This document shows, in pieces, positions 39,526 to 49,598 of a DNA stretch of 64,000 nt (positions are counted from its first letter, which is position 1; each line of letters starts with the position of its first letter). The notes beneath the pieces were generated by a model. It did not search any database. It worked only from the letters and a program-made list of their open reading frames with translations, and was not told the DNA's origin. The translations under genes and the position numbers were made by a program. The DNA comes from Deinandra increscens subsp. villosa (lineage: Eukaryota > Streptophyta > Magnoliopsida > Asterales > Asteraceae): assembly GCA_039602395.1 (NCBI GenBank), contig JBCNJP010000006.1, forward strand, positions 61,440,429 to 61,504,428. Reading direction: 5' to 3'.

Positions 39526-40824
39526 TTAATCTGGAAGAGTAAAGTTGAAGTTTGCACAAGAAGTGTTCTTACGTAGCAACGATGAACTGAATCCAAAAAT
39601 TGAATTCTCCAAATTAAATTCTAGAAAGTTGTCTTCAAACTGAAACGTCCCAATCACGATTGCAGGTTCACTCGTGGCACCACCGTCAACAAACGCTAGA
39701 CACGCCACCTCGTTTGTTACTTGCTTAACAGAGTTAGCTGTAGAAACACTCCACTTCTTCCCATCTGGGAGGATGAAATCAATATCAGGAACTTCTAACC
39801 CGACGGTGGAGGTGGTGTAACAAAGGCCAAAGGGCGCAATTGGCTTCGCAGTAGGGATTCGTTTCGTAACCAATGAAAACCTCCTAATCACGCCATTATA
39901 AATGTCTGTTCTAAGAGTGGTGTAAGGGTCGATTGTACTAAGCTTTGCAGAAGTATTCGCGGGGACATTGATTGATCTCTTTTTAATTACAATGCCATTA
40001 ACACTGATAAAGTATCCGAAAGAATCTTGACGCGTTAGCAACGGGGTGTAAGAAAGATAGCTCCTTACATCGATGTTAGGTTGGGGAAGAAGGTAATAAG
40101 GACCGGTGCCGTAAAAGAGCACTCCTGGGGCGGACAACTTGCTTGGAAAACATAGAGCTAATGTTTTCTTAAGAGGTTGATATAAGTAAGCCGGAAGGGC
40201 ATAAGGCGAGGTTGAAAAAGCCATGACACCAGAAACATTTGCAGGAAATGATGAAGAAGAAGAAACACATGCTGCATTTGGGTTTGCACCATAAACTTGA
40301 TTAAACGCATCTATGCCGACCTTTCTACCGTCGCTTACATACAGTGTGAAATCATCGTAGTTGAGAAGGGCGTTGTTACACGAACCAGACACAGGATTTA
40401 CGCCATGGACCTGGCATGTACATCCCCACCCGGGTAACCAAGAGTTGCCGGACATAGGGCAAGAGGGATTCTTATAAGAGAAAGTAGTTCGAACATCTTC
40501 GCATTGATATTCATCACAATCAACGGGATATGCGCAAAGAGTGTCAGAGGGGCAATTAGAAGTGCCGGAATACGAATTCCAACTTAGGGTACAATCGTGC
40601 CATATGAAAGGAGCATCGATGTCTATAATAAAGTTTGCATGTAAGTATTTCCCATCTATACGAGATGTCATGATCTGAACACTATACACAGGTTTAGCAG
40701 CATCGGTATGTTTGTTAACCTGAGCTACTACAGAAGTGTATGGTTGAGCATAAGTAGTAATAGCTTCATGCTCAAGAGATATGAAGACTAGAACAATAAC
40801 AAGTAGTTGCAGAAGCAAATACAT
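39526..40824 (-). CDS. TAXI/GIP-type aspartic-peptidase-fold secreted protein
   Basis: Complete single-exon frame, 432 residues, starting at ATG 40824. Signal peptide MYLLLQLLVIVLVFISLEHE. Same architecture as the other copies: FIIDIDAPFIWHDC at the first active-site position (DID instead of DTG), about a dozen cysteines in the N-lobe, GVMAFSTSPYALPAYL, PGVLFYGTGPYYLLP, then KLSTIDPYT with Ser in place of the second Asp. It is closer to the partial gene at 1-972 (same signal peptide type and YQCEDVRTTF) than to the 16530 and 46193 pair, so there are two subgroups. Likely an apoplastic inhibitor or binding protein without protease activity (inference from family). Confidence 0.92.
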   Translation of the reverse strand: MYLLLQLLVIVLVFISLEHEAITTYAQPYTSVVAQVNKHTDAAKPVYSVQIMTSRIDGKYLHANFIIDIDAPFIWHDCTLSWNSYSGTSNCPSDTLCAYPVDCDEYQCEDVRTTFSYKNPSCPMSGNSWLPGWGCTCQVHGVNPVSGSCNNALLNYDDFTLYVSDGRKVGIDAFNQVYGANPNAACVSSSSSFPANVSGVMAFSTSPYALPAYLYQPLKKTLALCFPSKLSAPGVLFYGTGPYYLLPQPNIDVRSYLSYTPLLTRQDSFGYFISVNGIVIKKRSINVPANTSAKLSTIDPYTTLRTDIYNGVIRRFSLVTKRIPTAKPIAPFGLCYTTSTVGLEVPDIDFILPDGKKWSVSTANSVKQVTNEVACLAFVDGGATSEPAIVIGTFQFEDNFLEFNLENSIFGFSSSLLRKNTSCANFNFTLPD

Positions 40825-40872
40825 CTTGTATGTTTGTATGTTTTATATTTTTGGAAAGAGCATCCAAAACAG

Positions 40873-40881
40873 ATTTATATA
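40873..40881 (-). promoter_or_regulatory. TATA box of the 39526-40824 gene
   Basis: TATATAAAT on the minus strand, 49 bp upstream of the ATG. The distal block at about 40986-41010 keeps the TTTGACCAC W-box core and one half of the palindrome (GGACACTTTACGTGTT). Confidence 0.6.
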
Positions 40882-41224
40882 AGGTTCATAAACCTTAAGG
40901 TTTACTTTACTATTTTTGTAGTTTTGTTACTATTTTTGTGGAACAACAATTAAAGAATTCTATGGTATAGCCAAAGCAAGATGTGGTCAAAGTAAATGGG
41001 ACACTTTACGTGTTAACGAATAGAGTACAACAGATTTTGTTGTTAAACTTATTAAAAAGGCAAATTTTAATGTTTTTAGGGTCACATATATGACCATGAC
41101 TTCATCATGAGAAGTCATTGACCATATAACATGACATAATCTTGCAATGTAAGCTTCCTAACATGGCCATATGCATGCACAACGTTGATGGTTTCAAGAA
41201 GTCACCCGACTAAAAGTCTATGTG

Positions 41225-41498
41225 TTTTTTTGAACGACAATGAGATATATTATAAACACGTGACAGTTAGAAAAAACCTAAACAACCACACAAAAAAAAA
41301 AAACACTTACAAAAACAAAAGAGGGTTTTGAAGTCACCTAACCGAAGTCATACGGCAACTCTTATCTCTAAATGTATTCCAATGATAAGAAAAGTGGACG
41401 ATAGAGTTTAACATGAAATGAATCTTGAGGTCGTCCTTCTTAAACACAATCTCGTTCGATCTGTTCCTTCCATATAACCCTCCAAGCATGAAAGGTGT
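41225..41498 (-). mobile_element. Short 5'-truncated LINE tail
   Basis: The homologous flank at 1441-1460 is continuous, whereas here about 274 bp are inserted, beginning with a T run (poly(A) of a minus-strand LINE). The minus strand encodes the last residues of a LINE ORF2 (EIVFKKDDLKIHFML, then KSCRMTSVR and a stop). Related in sequence to the tail at 48006-48340. Confidence 0.7.
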
Positions 41499-42566
41499 TT
41501 AAAACTCGAATTGAGCCTACCTTATCTGATCTTAACCGGTTGAAACTGGATCACCTAATAATGAGCCTAGAATTAATTCATATATATACCAGCTTAAGAA
41601 AATCTGTCGATTATATTAATAGGAAGATATGAGTAAGAAAACATTTAATAAAATATATAATCAATGACTCAGGTAAATACCTGAGATTATAATATAAAAA
41701 AGCATGAAAGGAAATAACTTTGAATAAAAACTAAAACGTACAATAAACAAAACTAAAATAGAAATAAAAATTAAATATGAGTAGTCTTGACAGAAAACTA
41801 AAAAGGAATAATAGTAGAAAACGATAAAAAATGACGAATTATAAAAGCAGTGTTGACTTAAAAAACTGAATAGTTCTTCAATTTTCTTTGTCCGGCAATG
41901 AACTTGGCTCGATCAGATACGTCTATACCCCAGTTATAATATGCCTGAAAATAGCCATATAGTTAGTAATGCTTCTGATAAGACGCAAGTATAATCATAA
42001 ACGAATTTCAAAAATCAAAAATCAAAAATCACAAATTCTATAATCAACCTCATAAATCTTGATTATTAATAAAAGATTAGAGAAAACAACACAATAATCT
42101 TTCAAATGTATTTTATAACAGTGGTCATATAACTGCATCATTTCTGTCTAATAACTAAAATATTAAAATCTCCACATAACAATTGATAGTAGCCTAAAAT
42201 ATATGATTTTTACCAATTTTTTGTTTGCCATTGTAACATCAGTAACCAAATATGAGAGGGCGCGCAAAGCAATAACTTTATCCTTTTGCATTCATGGTGT
42301 AGGAATATCGTGGTTAATCGCTTAACCAATTAATTAACATAACAAGATTACTAGCTCGCAAGTTTAACCAGACGAAAATAAGTTAAACTTCATTCTCGTA
42401 CTCGATTATAAGTTAGTTACTCGAATGTAAAGAAGAACAAGTATATGAATAAATACAACACTACTCTTTATATTACGTGAACTTAAGTTATTACATTCGT
42501 TGTAATAATTGGTGTGTGAAACTAATTAAGTTACAAGCATACAATTTATAGTGCATGGGAAATCAA
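41499..42566. other. AT-rich spacer with one exon-like relic
   Basis: No complete gene. On the minus strand 41866-41950 reads AYYNWGIDVSDRAKFIAGQR to a stop, preceded by a CAG acceptor, and looks like the last exon of a lost gene I cannot name. The rest shows nothing recognisable. Confidence 0.35.
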
Positions 42567-43109
42567 CACTAGTACAAATATGACCTTCGGTCACACTTTC
42601 TTGGGAATAGCCCTGCGACACTTTTGACTTAAACTGTTACCGTAGGTCTTTTTTATTTTCTGGAAATGTTTCGGTCACATTTAAGTTGTTTTGTGTGACC
42701 ATTGCAAGGCCGATCAGATACTATGGTCACACTTTTAAGTTACATGTGTGACAATTACGAGTCACATTTCGAACAATGTGACCAAATATCACCATTTACG
42801 ATGGGTTTTGTGATAGTATTTATAGATACACATATGGTCACATGAAACATTTGTTTATCTAATTAAATGTGGCTAAATCTAATATATTGTCACGTTAAAT
42901 TTGAGTGAGACAGTAAGTTAACATATTTTGGAAAAATAATTATTGATGTGACTATAAGTTGACGTTTATGGTTACAGTTCCAATTTGGATGTGTGACTAA
43001 AGACCAATCATGGTCATGTTAAATGGTACAACATGTGACTATAATATGGTCATCTTTCATTTCCTTAGGCGTGACTAAAAATAAATACTAAGAAAACGTT
43101 ATTACAGTG
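42567..43109. repeat. CACTA-like MITE candidate
   Basis: Ends CACTAGTAC and, on the reverse strand, CACTGTAAT, 543 bp apart, enclosing many TGTGACC/TGTGACTA phrases on both strands. Flanking triplets do not match, so the borders are tentative. Confidence 0.3.
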
Positions 43110-43939
43110 TATCAACTGTGAGGAACCAAAGAACATAAATTGATCAATACAAAATATCCCAAGGAGAGCATTAAACTGTTGATAGGCATCAAACAATCCA
43201 AAGCGTGTAACAATAAAAGGAACATAAAACAACCACAATGATAAAAAAAAAATATATATATAGGAACATCAAACAACCACAATTAAAAAGATAAAATTAG
43301 CAGAAAAAATAAGAGGCATTTCCACAAACTGTTGATAGGCAGGAAAGTGGTACATCGATAATGCATGTAAACTAAAAACAAATAAGAACATCTGAATGGT
43401 AAATTAATTCAGGGCATGTAAACTAACAACAAATAAAAACATTGAATTGGGGAGAAAACTACTGGTGCAAACGATTGAGGCGAACGGTTCATTTTAGGGA
43501 AATACAATGAGTATATATGAAGGATAAACTAGGGATGCTACAGTCGGATTTGTACTAAGAATCGATAAACAATTGGCGCTACAATTTTATGTGTATTGCG
43601 AATCACTATGCAAGGTGTGGAGGGCTTGATTCAGGGACATATGCATCCATGAGATGGATGCCGTAAGGTATGGAGCGCTAGATAATCGATGGTGAGTGGA
43701 AACCTGCTCTCTGGATTCAAATGGTTGTACGAACGTGCTAAGATGATGGTCAACCGATGAAAAGAAAGCCAAACACATGGAAAGGCTTAAATAGGATTGT
43801 ACCAAATGCAGAATATATAACACGTACTTTAAATGGCTTGCTTCATGAGATTGTACATCAAGTTTTAGGAATGGTACAATGGGGTTGTGTTTTTTATATA
43901 TAGGGTAATTCGAAAAGCAGACCGTTACGCAACAATACA
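43110..43939. other. Spacer without recognised gene
   Basis: Contains near-repeats such as AACTGTTGATAGGCA at about 43170 and 43328 and CATGTAAACTAA at about 43364 and 43415. Open frames here have no recognisable domain. Confidence 0.35.
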
Positions 43940-45203
43940 TTAGCCGCTAAAAGTAAAGTTGAAGTTTGCACAAGAAGTATTCTTACGTAGTAACGACGAA
44001 CTGAATACAAAAGTTGAATTTTACAAATCAAATTCTAGAAAGTTGTTTTCGAACTAAAATGTCCCGATCGCAATTGCAGGTTCTTGTAACACCACCATCA
44101 ATAAATGCCAGACACGCCACCTCATTTGTTATTTGTTTCACGGAGTTAGTTGTAGATACACTCCATTTCTTCCCATCTGGGAGGATGAAATCAATATCAT
44201 GACTTTTTAACCCGTTGGTGATGGTGGCGTAACAAAGCCCAAAGGGGCCGATTGGCTTCGCAGGATGGATCCGCTTTGTAACCATTGAAAACCTCCTAAT
44301 CACGCCGTTATAAATGTATGTTTTAAGAGTGGTGTAAGGGTCGATTGTACTAAGCTTCGTAGTAGTATTCGCTGGAACATTGATTGATCTTTTTTTTTAA
44401 TATAATGCCATTGACACTGATAAATTATTCAAAAGAATCTTGATGCTTTAATAATGGAGTGTAAGACAGATAAACTCTTACATCAATATTAGATTGAGGA
44501 AGAAGGTAATAAGGTCCGATTTTGAAGAATAGAACTCCTGGGACTGATGAATTTCTTGGAAAACATAAAGCTAATATTTTCATAAGAGGTTCATATAAGT
44601 ATGCCGGGAGAGTATAAGGAGAGGAAGAAAATGCCATGACACCAAAAACATTTGCAAATGATGATGCAAATGATGAAGAAGGAGCAAATTATGTATTAGG
44701 GTATGCATCATAATATTGACTTAAGTTACCTATACCAACATTTCTACCATCACTTCCACTCGGTGCGAATTCGTCATAATTGAGAAGGGTTTGGCTACAT
44801 GAACCAGTCACGGGGTTAACCACATTGACCGGACACGAACAGTGCCGGCTTAAGCATAAAGCAGCTAAAGCGGGCTGCTTTGGGCCACCAAATTTTAGGG
44901 CCCCTTTTCTTCATGTGTTTCATTATATACTAGGCCCATTTTTCTCTGGTCCAATTCATTGTTAAACATTGTCACTCAAATCACCACTGATACAAGTTTG
45001 TATCTCAATTATAAGTTCAAGATTAATTTTTTTTAGACAAATACCATGAATAAAGTCTATAATAGTCTGTTTAAACCGTTCCAAATCAACTTGTTTTATG
45101 AAAATAAAATTTAGATAGGGCCTCATATTTTTAGCCTGCTTTAGGCCTCTGATATGGTTGAGCCGCCCCTGGACACGAACATAATCCCCAACCAGGTAAC
45201 GTC
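43940..45203 (-). pseudogene. TAXI/GIP-type pseudogene interrupted by a MITE
   Basis: The C-terminal two thirds match the intact copies: stop at 43940, then segments matching FGLCYATITNGLKSHDIDFI (44028-44303), the LSTIDPYTTLRT region, and GVLFFKIGPYYLLP with MAFSSSPYTLPAYL (44425-44637). Small indels shift the frame (near 44080, 44390 and 44660). At 44841 a 330-bp MITE is inserted; beyond it only about 22 bp of the gene remain (to 45203). The N-terminal third with signal peptide, TATA box and ATG is missing, although part of the far upstream flank is recognisable at 45220-45340. Not functional. Confidence 0.88.
44841..45170. mobile_element. 330-bp MULE-type MITE
   Basis: Flanked by a perfect 10-bp direct repeat ggacacgaac (44831-44840 and 45171-45180). 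Termini AGTGCCGGCTTAA and, reversed, AGGGGCGGCTCAA match at 10 of 13 positions. TSD length fits Mutator-type elements. Joining the flanks restores continuity with the gene sequence of paralogues, which proves insertion. A relative of the right terminus is at 1609. Confidence 0.8.
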
Positions 45204-45940
45204 AAGTATATATCTAACCATGCATATTATCAGGAAATATACGTTGACTCATGGGCTCATGGCACATGACACAAGCTTCCAGTGTAAGCAAACATGGCCA
45301 TATGAACAGTTTAAGAAATGATTCGAGGTATCCATTTTGTTAATTAAGTTATGTAAAAAAACTAATTAGCTTAGATAACTACCACTATAAAACTAATTGA
45401 ATGCTTTCGTTGGAAATCTGTTGGTGAAAATCGTTACTGATGAGAGTGATCAGTAGGCGATACTCTATCAGATATATACAGTTCGACAAATTGCTTCTGC
45501 GAGTTTCGAGCTTCAGTCAAATAGCTATAATATGATGTGTGTTAATACATCGATCTACATGACTACATGCATGCATGCTTAACAGAATGGCGAATTTCAC
45601 ACTACTTAGTAAAATATTCTAAGAGGTTCAAGTATTTAAGCAAGCTAGTTAATATTAGAAAGAGTTAGTTTTATACTCCATCATATCTGACTTTAAAATT
45701 AATAATTTTTTTTAACGGTAAACCACACTACTCTTAAACTATCATAATTGACTTGTATATTATATTTGGATATGACTTAACGTGTTACTATGAGTCTATG
45801 AAGCATTGGCACATAATGTTCAACGGCTTCGCGCTACCTCTCATTCCTCATCGTGGATGGTTACACATCCCATGCCACCATGGAAGTCTAGTGTTAACCA
45901 ATATTTTTGATCTTTTTGATAAAAAGATTATTATAAGTGA
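45204..45940. other. TAXI flanks: old upstream and downstream remnants
   Basis: 45220-45340 resembles the upstream flank of the 39526 gene (ACATGGCCATATG), and 45770-45870 resembles 39100-39140. No gene recognised in between. Confidence 0.4.
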
Positions 45941-46122
45941 AATAGTGATCCAATATATATACAAGTTTAATAAACACATAAAACATAAATTAACAGATTT
46001 AGGAATTGATATGAAGGGGTATGTATCTAAGAAATACAATTAGATCGAGGATTGAAATGAGAAGCACTAGTTGAATTGTGAAAAATGGCTCGAATATTAG
46101 AATCTAAACAAGGGGTTATATA

Positions 46123-46128
46123 TTTATT
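46123..46128 (-). terminator. Candidate poly(A) signal of the 46193-47485 gene
   Basis: AATAAA on the minus strand, 65 bp past the stop, conserved in position among paralogues. Confidence 0.45.
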
Positions 46129-46192
46129 GAAATCATAGATATGTAAAAAAATATTTATTTATTCGAAAAGCAGACTGTTGAGCAGCAATACA

Positions 46193-47485
46193 TTAATCGG
46201 TAAGAGTAAAGTTGAAGTTTGCACAAGAAGTCTTCTTACGTAGCAACGATGAACTGAATCCAAAAGTTGAATTCTCTAAATTAAATTGTAGAAAGTTGTC
46301 CTCGAACTGAAACGTGCCGATCACAATTGGAGGTTCACTCGTAGCACCACCGTCAACAAACGCCAGACACGCCACCTCATTTGTTACTTGCTTCATGGAG
46401 TTAGCTGTAGATACACTCCACTTCTTCCCATCCGGGAGGATGAAATCAATATCAGGAACTCTTAAACCATTGGTGGAGGTGGTGTAACAAAGGCCAAAGG
46501 GGGCGATTGGCTTCGCAGTAGGGATTCGTTTCGTAACCATTGAAAACCTCCGAATCATGCCATTATAAATGTCTGTTCTAAGAGTGGTGTAAGAGTCGAT
46601 TGTACTAAGCTTCGTAGTAGTATTCGCGGGGACATTGATTGATCTCTTTTTAATTACAATGTCATTGACACTGATAAAGTATCCAAAAGAATCTTGTTGT
46701 TTTAGCAACGGGGTGTAAGAAAGATAGCTCCTTACATCGACGTTAGATTGGGGAAGAAGGTAATAAGGACCGGTTCCGTAAAACAGAACCCCGGGGGCAG
46801 ACGTCTTGCTTGGAAAACATAGAGCTAATATGTTCTTAAAAGAGGCACCATATAAGTTTGCTGGGAGGGCATAAGGCGAGGACGAAAACGCCATGACACC
46901 CGTAACATTTGCAGGAAATGATTCAAATGATGAAGAGGGAGCACATGCCGCAAAAGGGTATGCACCCATAAAACCATTGAAAGGATTTCTACCATCACTT
47001 GTGTTGGTGGTAAAATCATCCCAGTTAAGGAGGGCCTGGCTACATGAACCCGTCACGGGGTTAACCACATTAACTGGACATGTACAGAATCCCCAACCAG
47101 GTAACGTAGAACTGTTGGTTTCTGGAAGGCAAGAAGGATTTTTGTAAGAGTACGAAGTTCGAACATCTGTGCATTCATAGTCTTCGCAAGACACCGGAGA
47201 TTTGCACGTGTTGTTGGAGGGACAACTTCCTGGATATATATTCCATTGTACCATGCATTCGTGCCATATGAAGGGAGCATCGATGTCTATAAGTAAGTTT
47301 GCATGCTCGAATTGCATGTTTACATAGGATGTCATGATCTGAACACTAAATAGAGGATTAGTAGCATCTGTATGTTTGTAAACTGGGGCTAGTACAGAAG
47401 TAAATCCTGGATCGTAAACAGCAATCGTTTCATGTGCACTAGTTATGACGACTAGAATGATAACGAACAGTTGTGGAATAAACAT
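46193..47485 (-). CDS. TAXI/GIP-type aspartic-peptidase-fold secreted protein
   Basis: Complete single-exon frame of 430 residues, same length as its nearest relative at 16530-17822. Signal peptide MFIPQLFVIILVVITSAHET. Active-site position LLIDIDAPFIWHEC (DID for DTG); second site KLSTIDSYT, where Pro of the other copies is Ser. I count 35 amino-acid differences from the 16530-17822 product, all before the last roughly 105 residues, which are identical. Upstream and downstream flanks are also duplicated. Expected to be secreted and disulfide-rich, without peptidase activity; an inhibitor role in the apoplast is inferred from TAXI and GIP relatives. Confidence 0.92.
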   Translation of the reverse strand: MFIPQLFVIILVVITSAHETIAVYDPGFTSVLAPVYKHTDATNPLFSVQIMTSYVNMQFEHANLLIDIDAPFIWHECMVQWNIYPGSCPSNNTCKSPVSCEDYECTDVRTSYSYKNPSCLPETNSSTLPGWGFCTCPVNVVNPVTGSCSQALLNWDDFTTNTSDGRNPFNGFMGAYPFAACAPSSSFESFPANVTGVMAFSSSPYALPANLYGASFKNILALCFPSKTSAPGVLFYGTGPYYLLPQSNVDVRSYLSYTPLLKQQDSFGYFISVNDIVIKKRSINVPANTTTKLSTIDSYTTLRTDIYNGMIRRFSMVTKRIPTAKPIAPFGLCYTTSTNGLRVPDIDFILPDGKKWSVSTANSMKQVTNEVACLAFVDGGATSEPPIVIGTFQFEDNFLQFNLENSTFGFSSSLLRKKTSCANFNFTLTD

Positions 47486-47538
47486 TTTTGAATGTTATTA
47501 TGTTTTTCAACTGTAGGTTTGGAAGAAAGCATCAATAG

Positions 47539-47547
47539 ATTTATATA
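47539..47547 (-). promoter_or_regulatory. TATA box of the 46193-47485 gene
   Basis: TATATAAAT on the minus strand, 54 bp upstream of the ATG, as in the 16530-17822 copy. Confidence 0.65.
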
Positions 47548-47710
47548 GGTATGTCATTTGTATTCTGAATTTCTGACCAATTTTAAAAAACAATTGGAAG
47601 ACTTAGAATTGTTTGCCAATATTTCGCTTTTTCGTTTTTGCGTTCATACTTTAAAGAATTCAATGGACAAATATAAAGATTTTTTTAGGAAAGCGCGCAG
47701 ACTAATGGGA

Positions 47711-47742
47711 TGGTCAAATTAAGTGGGGCACTTTACGTGTCC
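47711..47742 (-). promoter_or_regulatory. Conserved distal promoter block
   Basis: TTTGACCAT and the inverted repeat at 47726-47742, here GGGCAC-N5-GTGTCC with one changed base. A short 23-bp unit containing AACAAGTTGAAATAATAAATC is repeated three times at 47808-47870, next to it and absent from the 18-kb copy. Confidence 0.4.
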
Positions 47743-48005
47743 AAGGCATATATATAACCCATATAACATGACATAATCTTGCGGTCTAAGCTTTCGAACA
47801 TGCACAAGTTGAAATAATAAATCTAAACAAGTTGAAATAATAAATCTAAACAAGTTGAAATAACAAATCTAGGTGTCCATACCTAGCTAGTACTGTTACT
47901 TTAAGTTAAATTGTTCACGAGCTACTTCAGATCTACTCGCTAAAAACTTGAATTACTTTAATATTACACAATCTCACAATCAAACTCGAATATTAACTGG
48001 CACTG

Positions 48006-48340
48006 TTTTTTTTTAACGGCAAAAGAGAATATATTATTATGTACACATTGAAAGGTAGAAAAGCCTACCCAATCAATAAAAGATAGTTACATAAAAAGCA
48101 GAGGATTTTGCATCCAATAACTACACGACAAACTACAAGATTTATTTTTAGCCATAGTCCAATTAAACGAAAAATGAAGAACTGCATCGAACAGATAACT
48201 CGGATTGAGATCATCACGATTGTGAATAATCCCGTTTCTAGTCTTCCAAACAACCCACCACGTACAAGTTAAAATACCTTCAATCAAAAATTTCTTCTTT
48301 TTCGCTAAAGTCAAGCCATCTAGTGTACAGGTTGTGGGTC
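48006..48340 (-). mobile_element. Short 5'-truncated LINE tail
   Basis: Interrupts the duplicated flank: the 18.2-kb copy reads straight from GGCACTGTT to CGGCTCGTAGTC. The insert begins with a T run (48006-48014) and on the minus strand encodes a LINE C-terminus (WWVVWKTRNGIIHNRDD, then MAKNKSC). Same LINE family as 41225-41498 by the shared NGIIHNRDDL/NEIVFKKDDL wording. Confidence 0.75.
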
Positions 48341-49134
48341 AATCGGCTCGTAGTCTTTTGTTTCCCAAATAAGATATTTACTTCGATCTGTAGTATTTAC
48401 TTCGATCTGTAGTAGCCCCAATTTACAAACTAGTTTATACCCATCCCGTGGCCCGGTCGCGTTACTTGATATATATTTTATAAACTAAAAAGATGACTCA
48501 CAAAGTATTATGAGTCACTAAGTAAGGATCTTGTGGAACGAAGCTTAATCTCCTTTTTTGAACTTCATTTTTATGACTAAGTTAATTACTTGTCGTCACT
48601 TACAAAAGATATTAAATACAAAGGATATGATGATTAACAATTGCAACACGTAAATGTTCAGTATCACCAACAGACATCCAACGACATTGCATCATGACAA
48701 ACTCGGGGTTTGAAAGAAAGGTCGATCAATGACGTTCAAATGTAAACCTATACTTTAACCACTCGCCCATGACCAGTAATATTAGTTATGGACATTATGA
48801 TGGGTTTGCATAGTGATAAAATAGACACATTGATGTTGAGAGGGGTCATATTAGTCGCCCGCAGATCCACAACTCCACATTCCACAAGAAAATGCCGACC
48901 TATGGTACTTTCCATTCTAAGAGTATGTTTGGTAGTGCTTATTTGAGTGGAAAGACACTTTTGAGCAAAAGCACTTATTGACTTTTGGTCTTTTTCAAAA
49001 GAGTTTTAAATAAATGTTTGGATTAGCTTTTGTGGTTAGAAAGTCAATAAGTTAATAAGTTGTTTAATTACATGTTTGGATTAGCTTTTGTGGTGAGAGT
49101 TTTTAAATAAATGTTTGGATTTCGTTTTGACCAT
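48341..49134. other. End of duplicated flank, then spacer
   Basis: Matches 18231-18462 to about 48628, then unique AT-rich sequence. TGTTTGGATTAGCTTTTGTG is repeated at about 49016 and 49073, and TTTGGTAGTGCTTATT near 48930 is MITE-like. No gene. Confidence 0.4.
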
Positions 49135-49429
49135 TGTTATAATCGAAGAACAAGATTGAACAATAAAATTGAGAGATGAGAGGAATCAGAAGTATTATTG
49201 CTCTTGAAGGATTATGGTTACAATGAAAGAGAATACAGGAAATGGAAGCCAAAATCTCTACTTATCTCTATCACCGTTCTCAACTAACAAATTATTACCT
49301 AACACTTAACCAATGGCTTAACAAACATCAACTAAAATGGTCACAATTAGTCCCTGATCTTTAAGAAAAAGTTCAGTTGCCCACAGTAACTTTGTTGACC
49401 CATTATTTGACTTTTACCTTGACTTCACA
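49135..49429 (-). repeat. 3' LTR of the decayed copia
   Basis: 295 bp; plus strand starts TGTTATAATCG and ends GACTTCACA. The purine tract AAGGTGGAGAA abuts its right edge (49430-49442). Confidence 0.6.
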
Positions 49430-49598
49430 ATTCTCCACCTTCAAGTAAAAGGCAACTTAACACTTCTAGCGGCCTCATCCAGAGCTATAGTGAATGATTC
49501 CAAACATCATCAGGCAACAGAGGTCAAATTGACTTGAATACCTTGATGTGCTTATCCTCACTACCACACCCCTGGAGTTAGCAGGAGTGAATAAGCAT

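Noticed and set aside
43587..43940. 117-residue frame on the minus strand as a gene
   Set aside because: No domain, and it overlaps the 3' end of the TAXI pseudogene and spacer DNA; likely chance.
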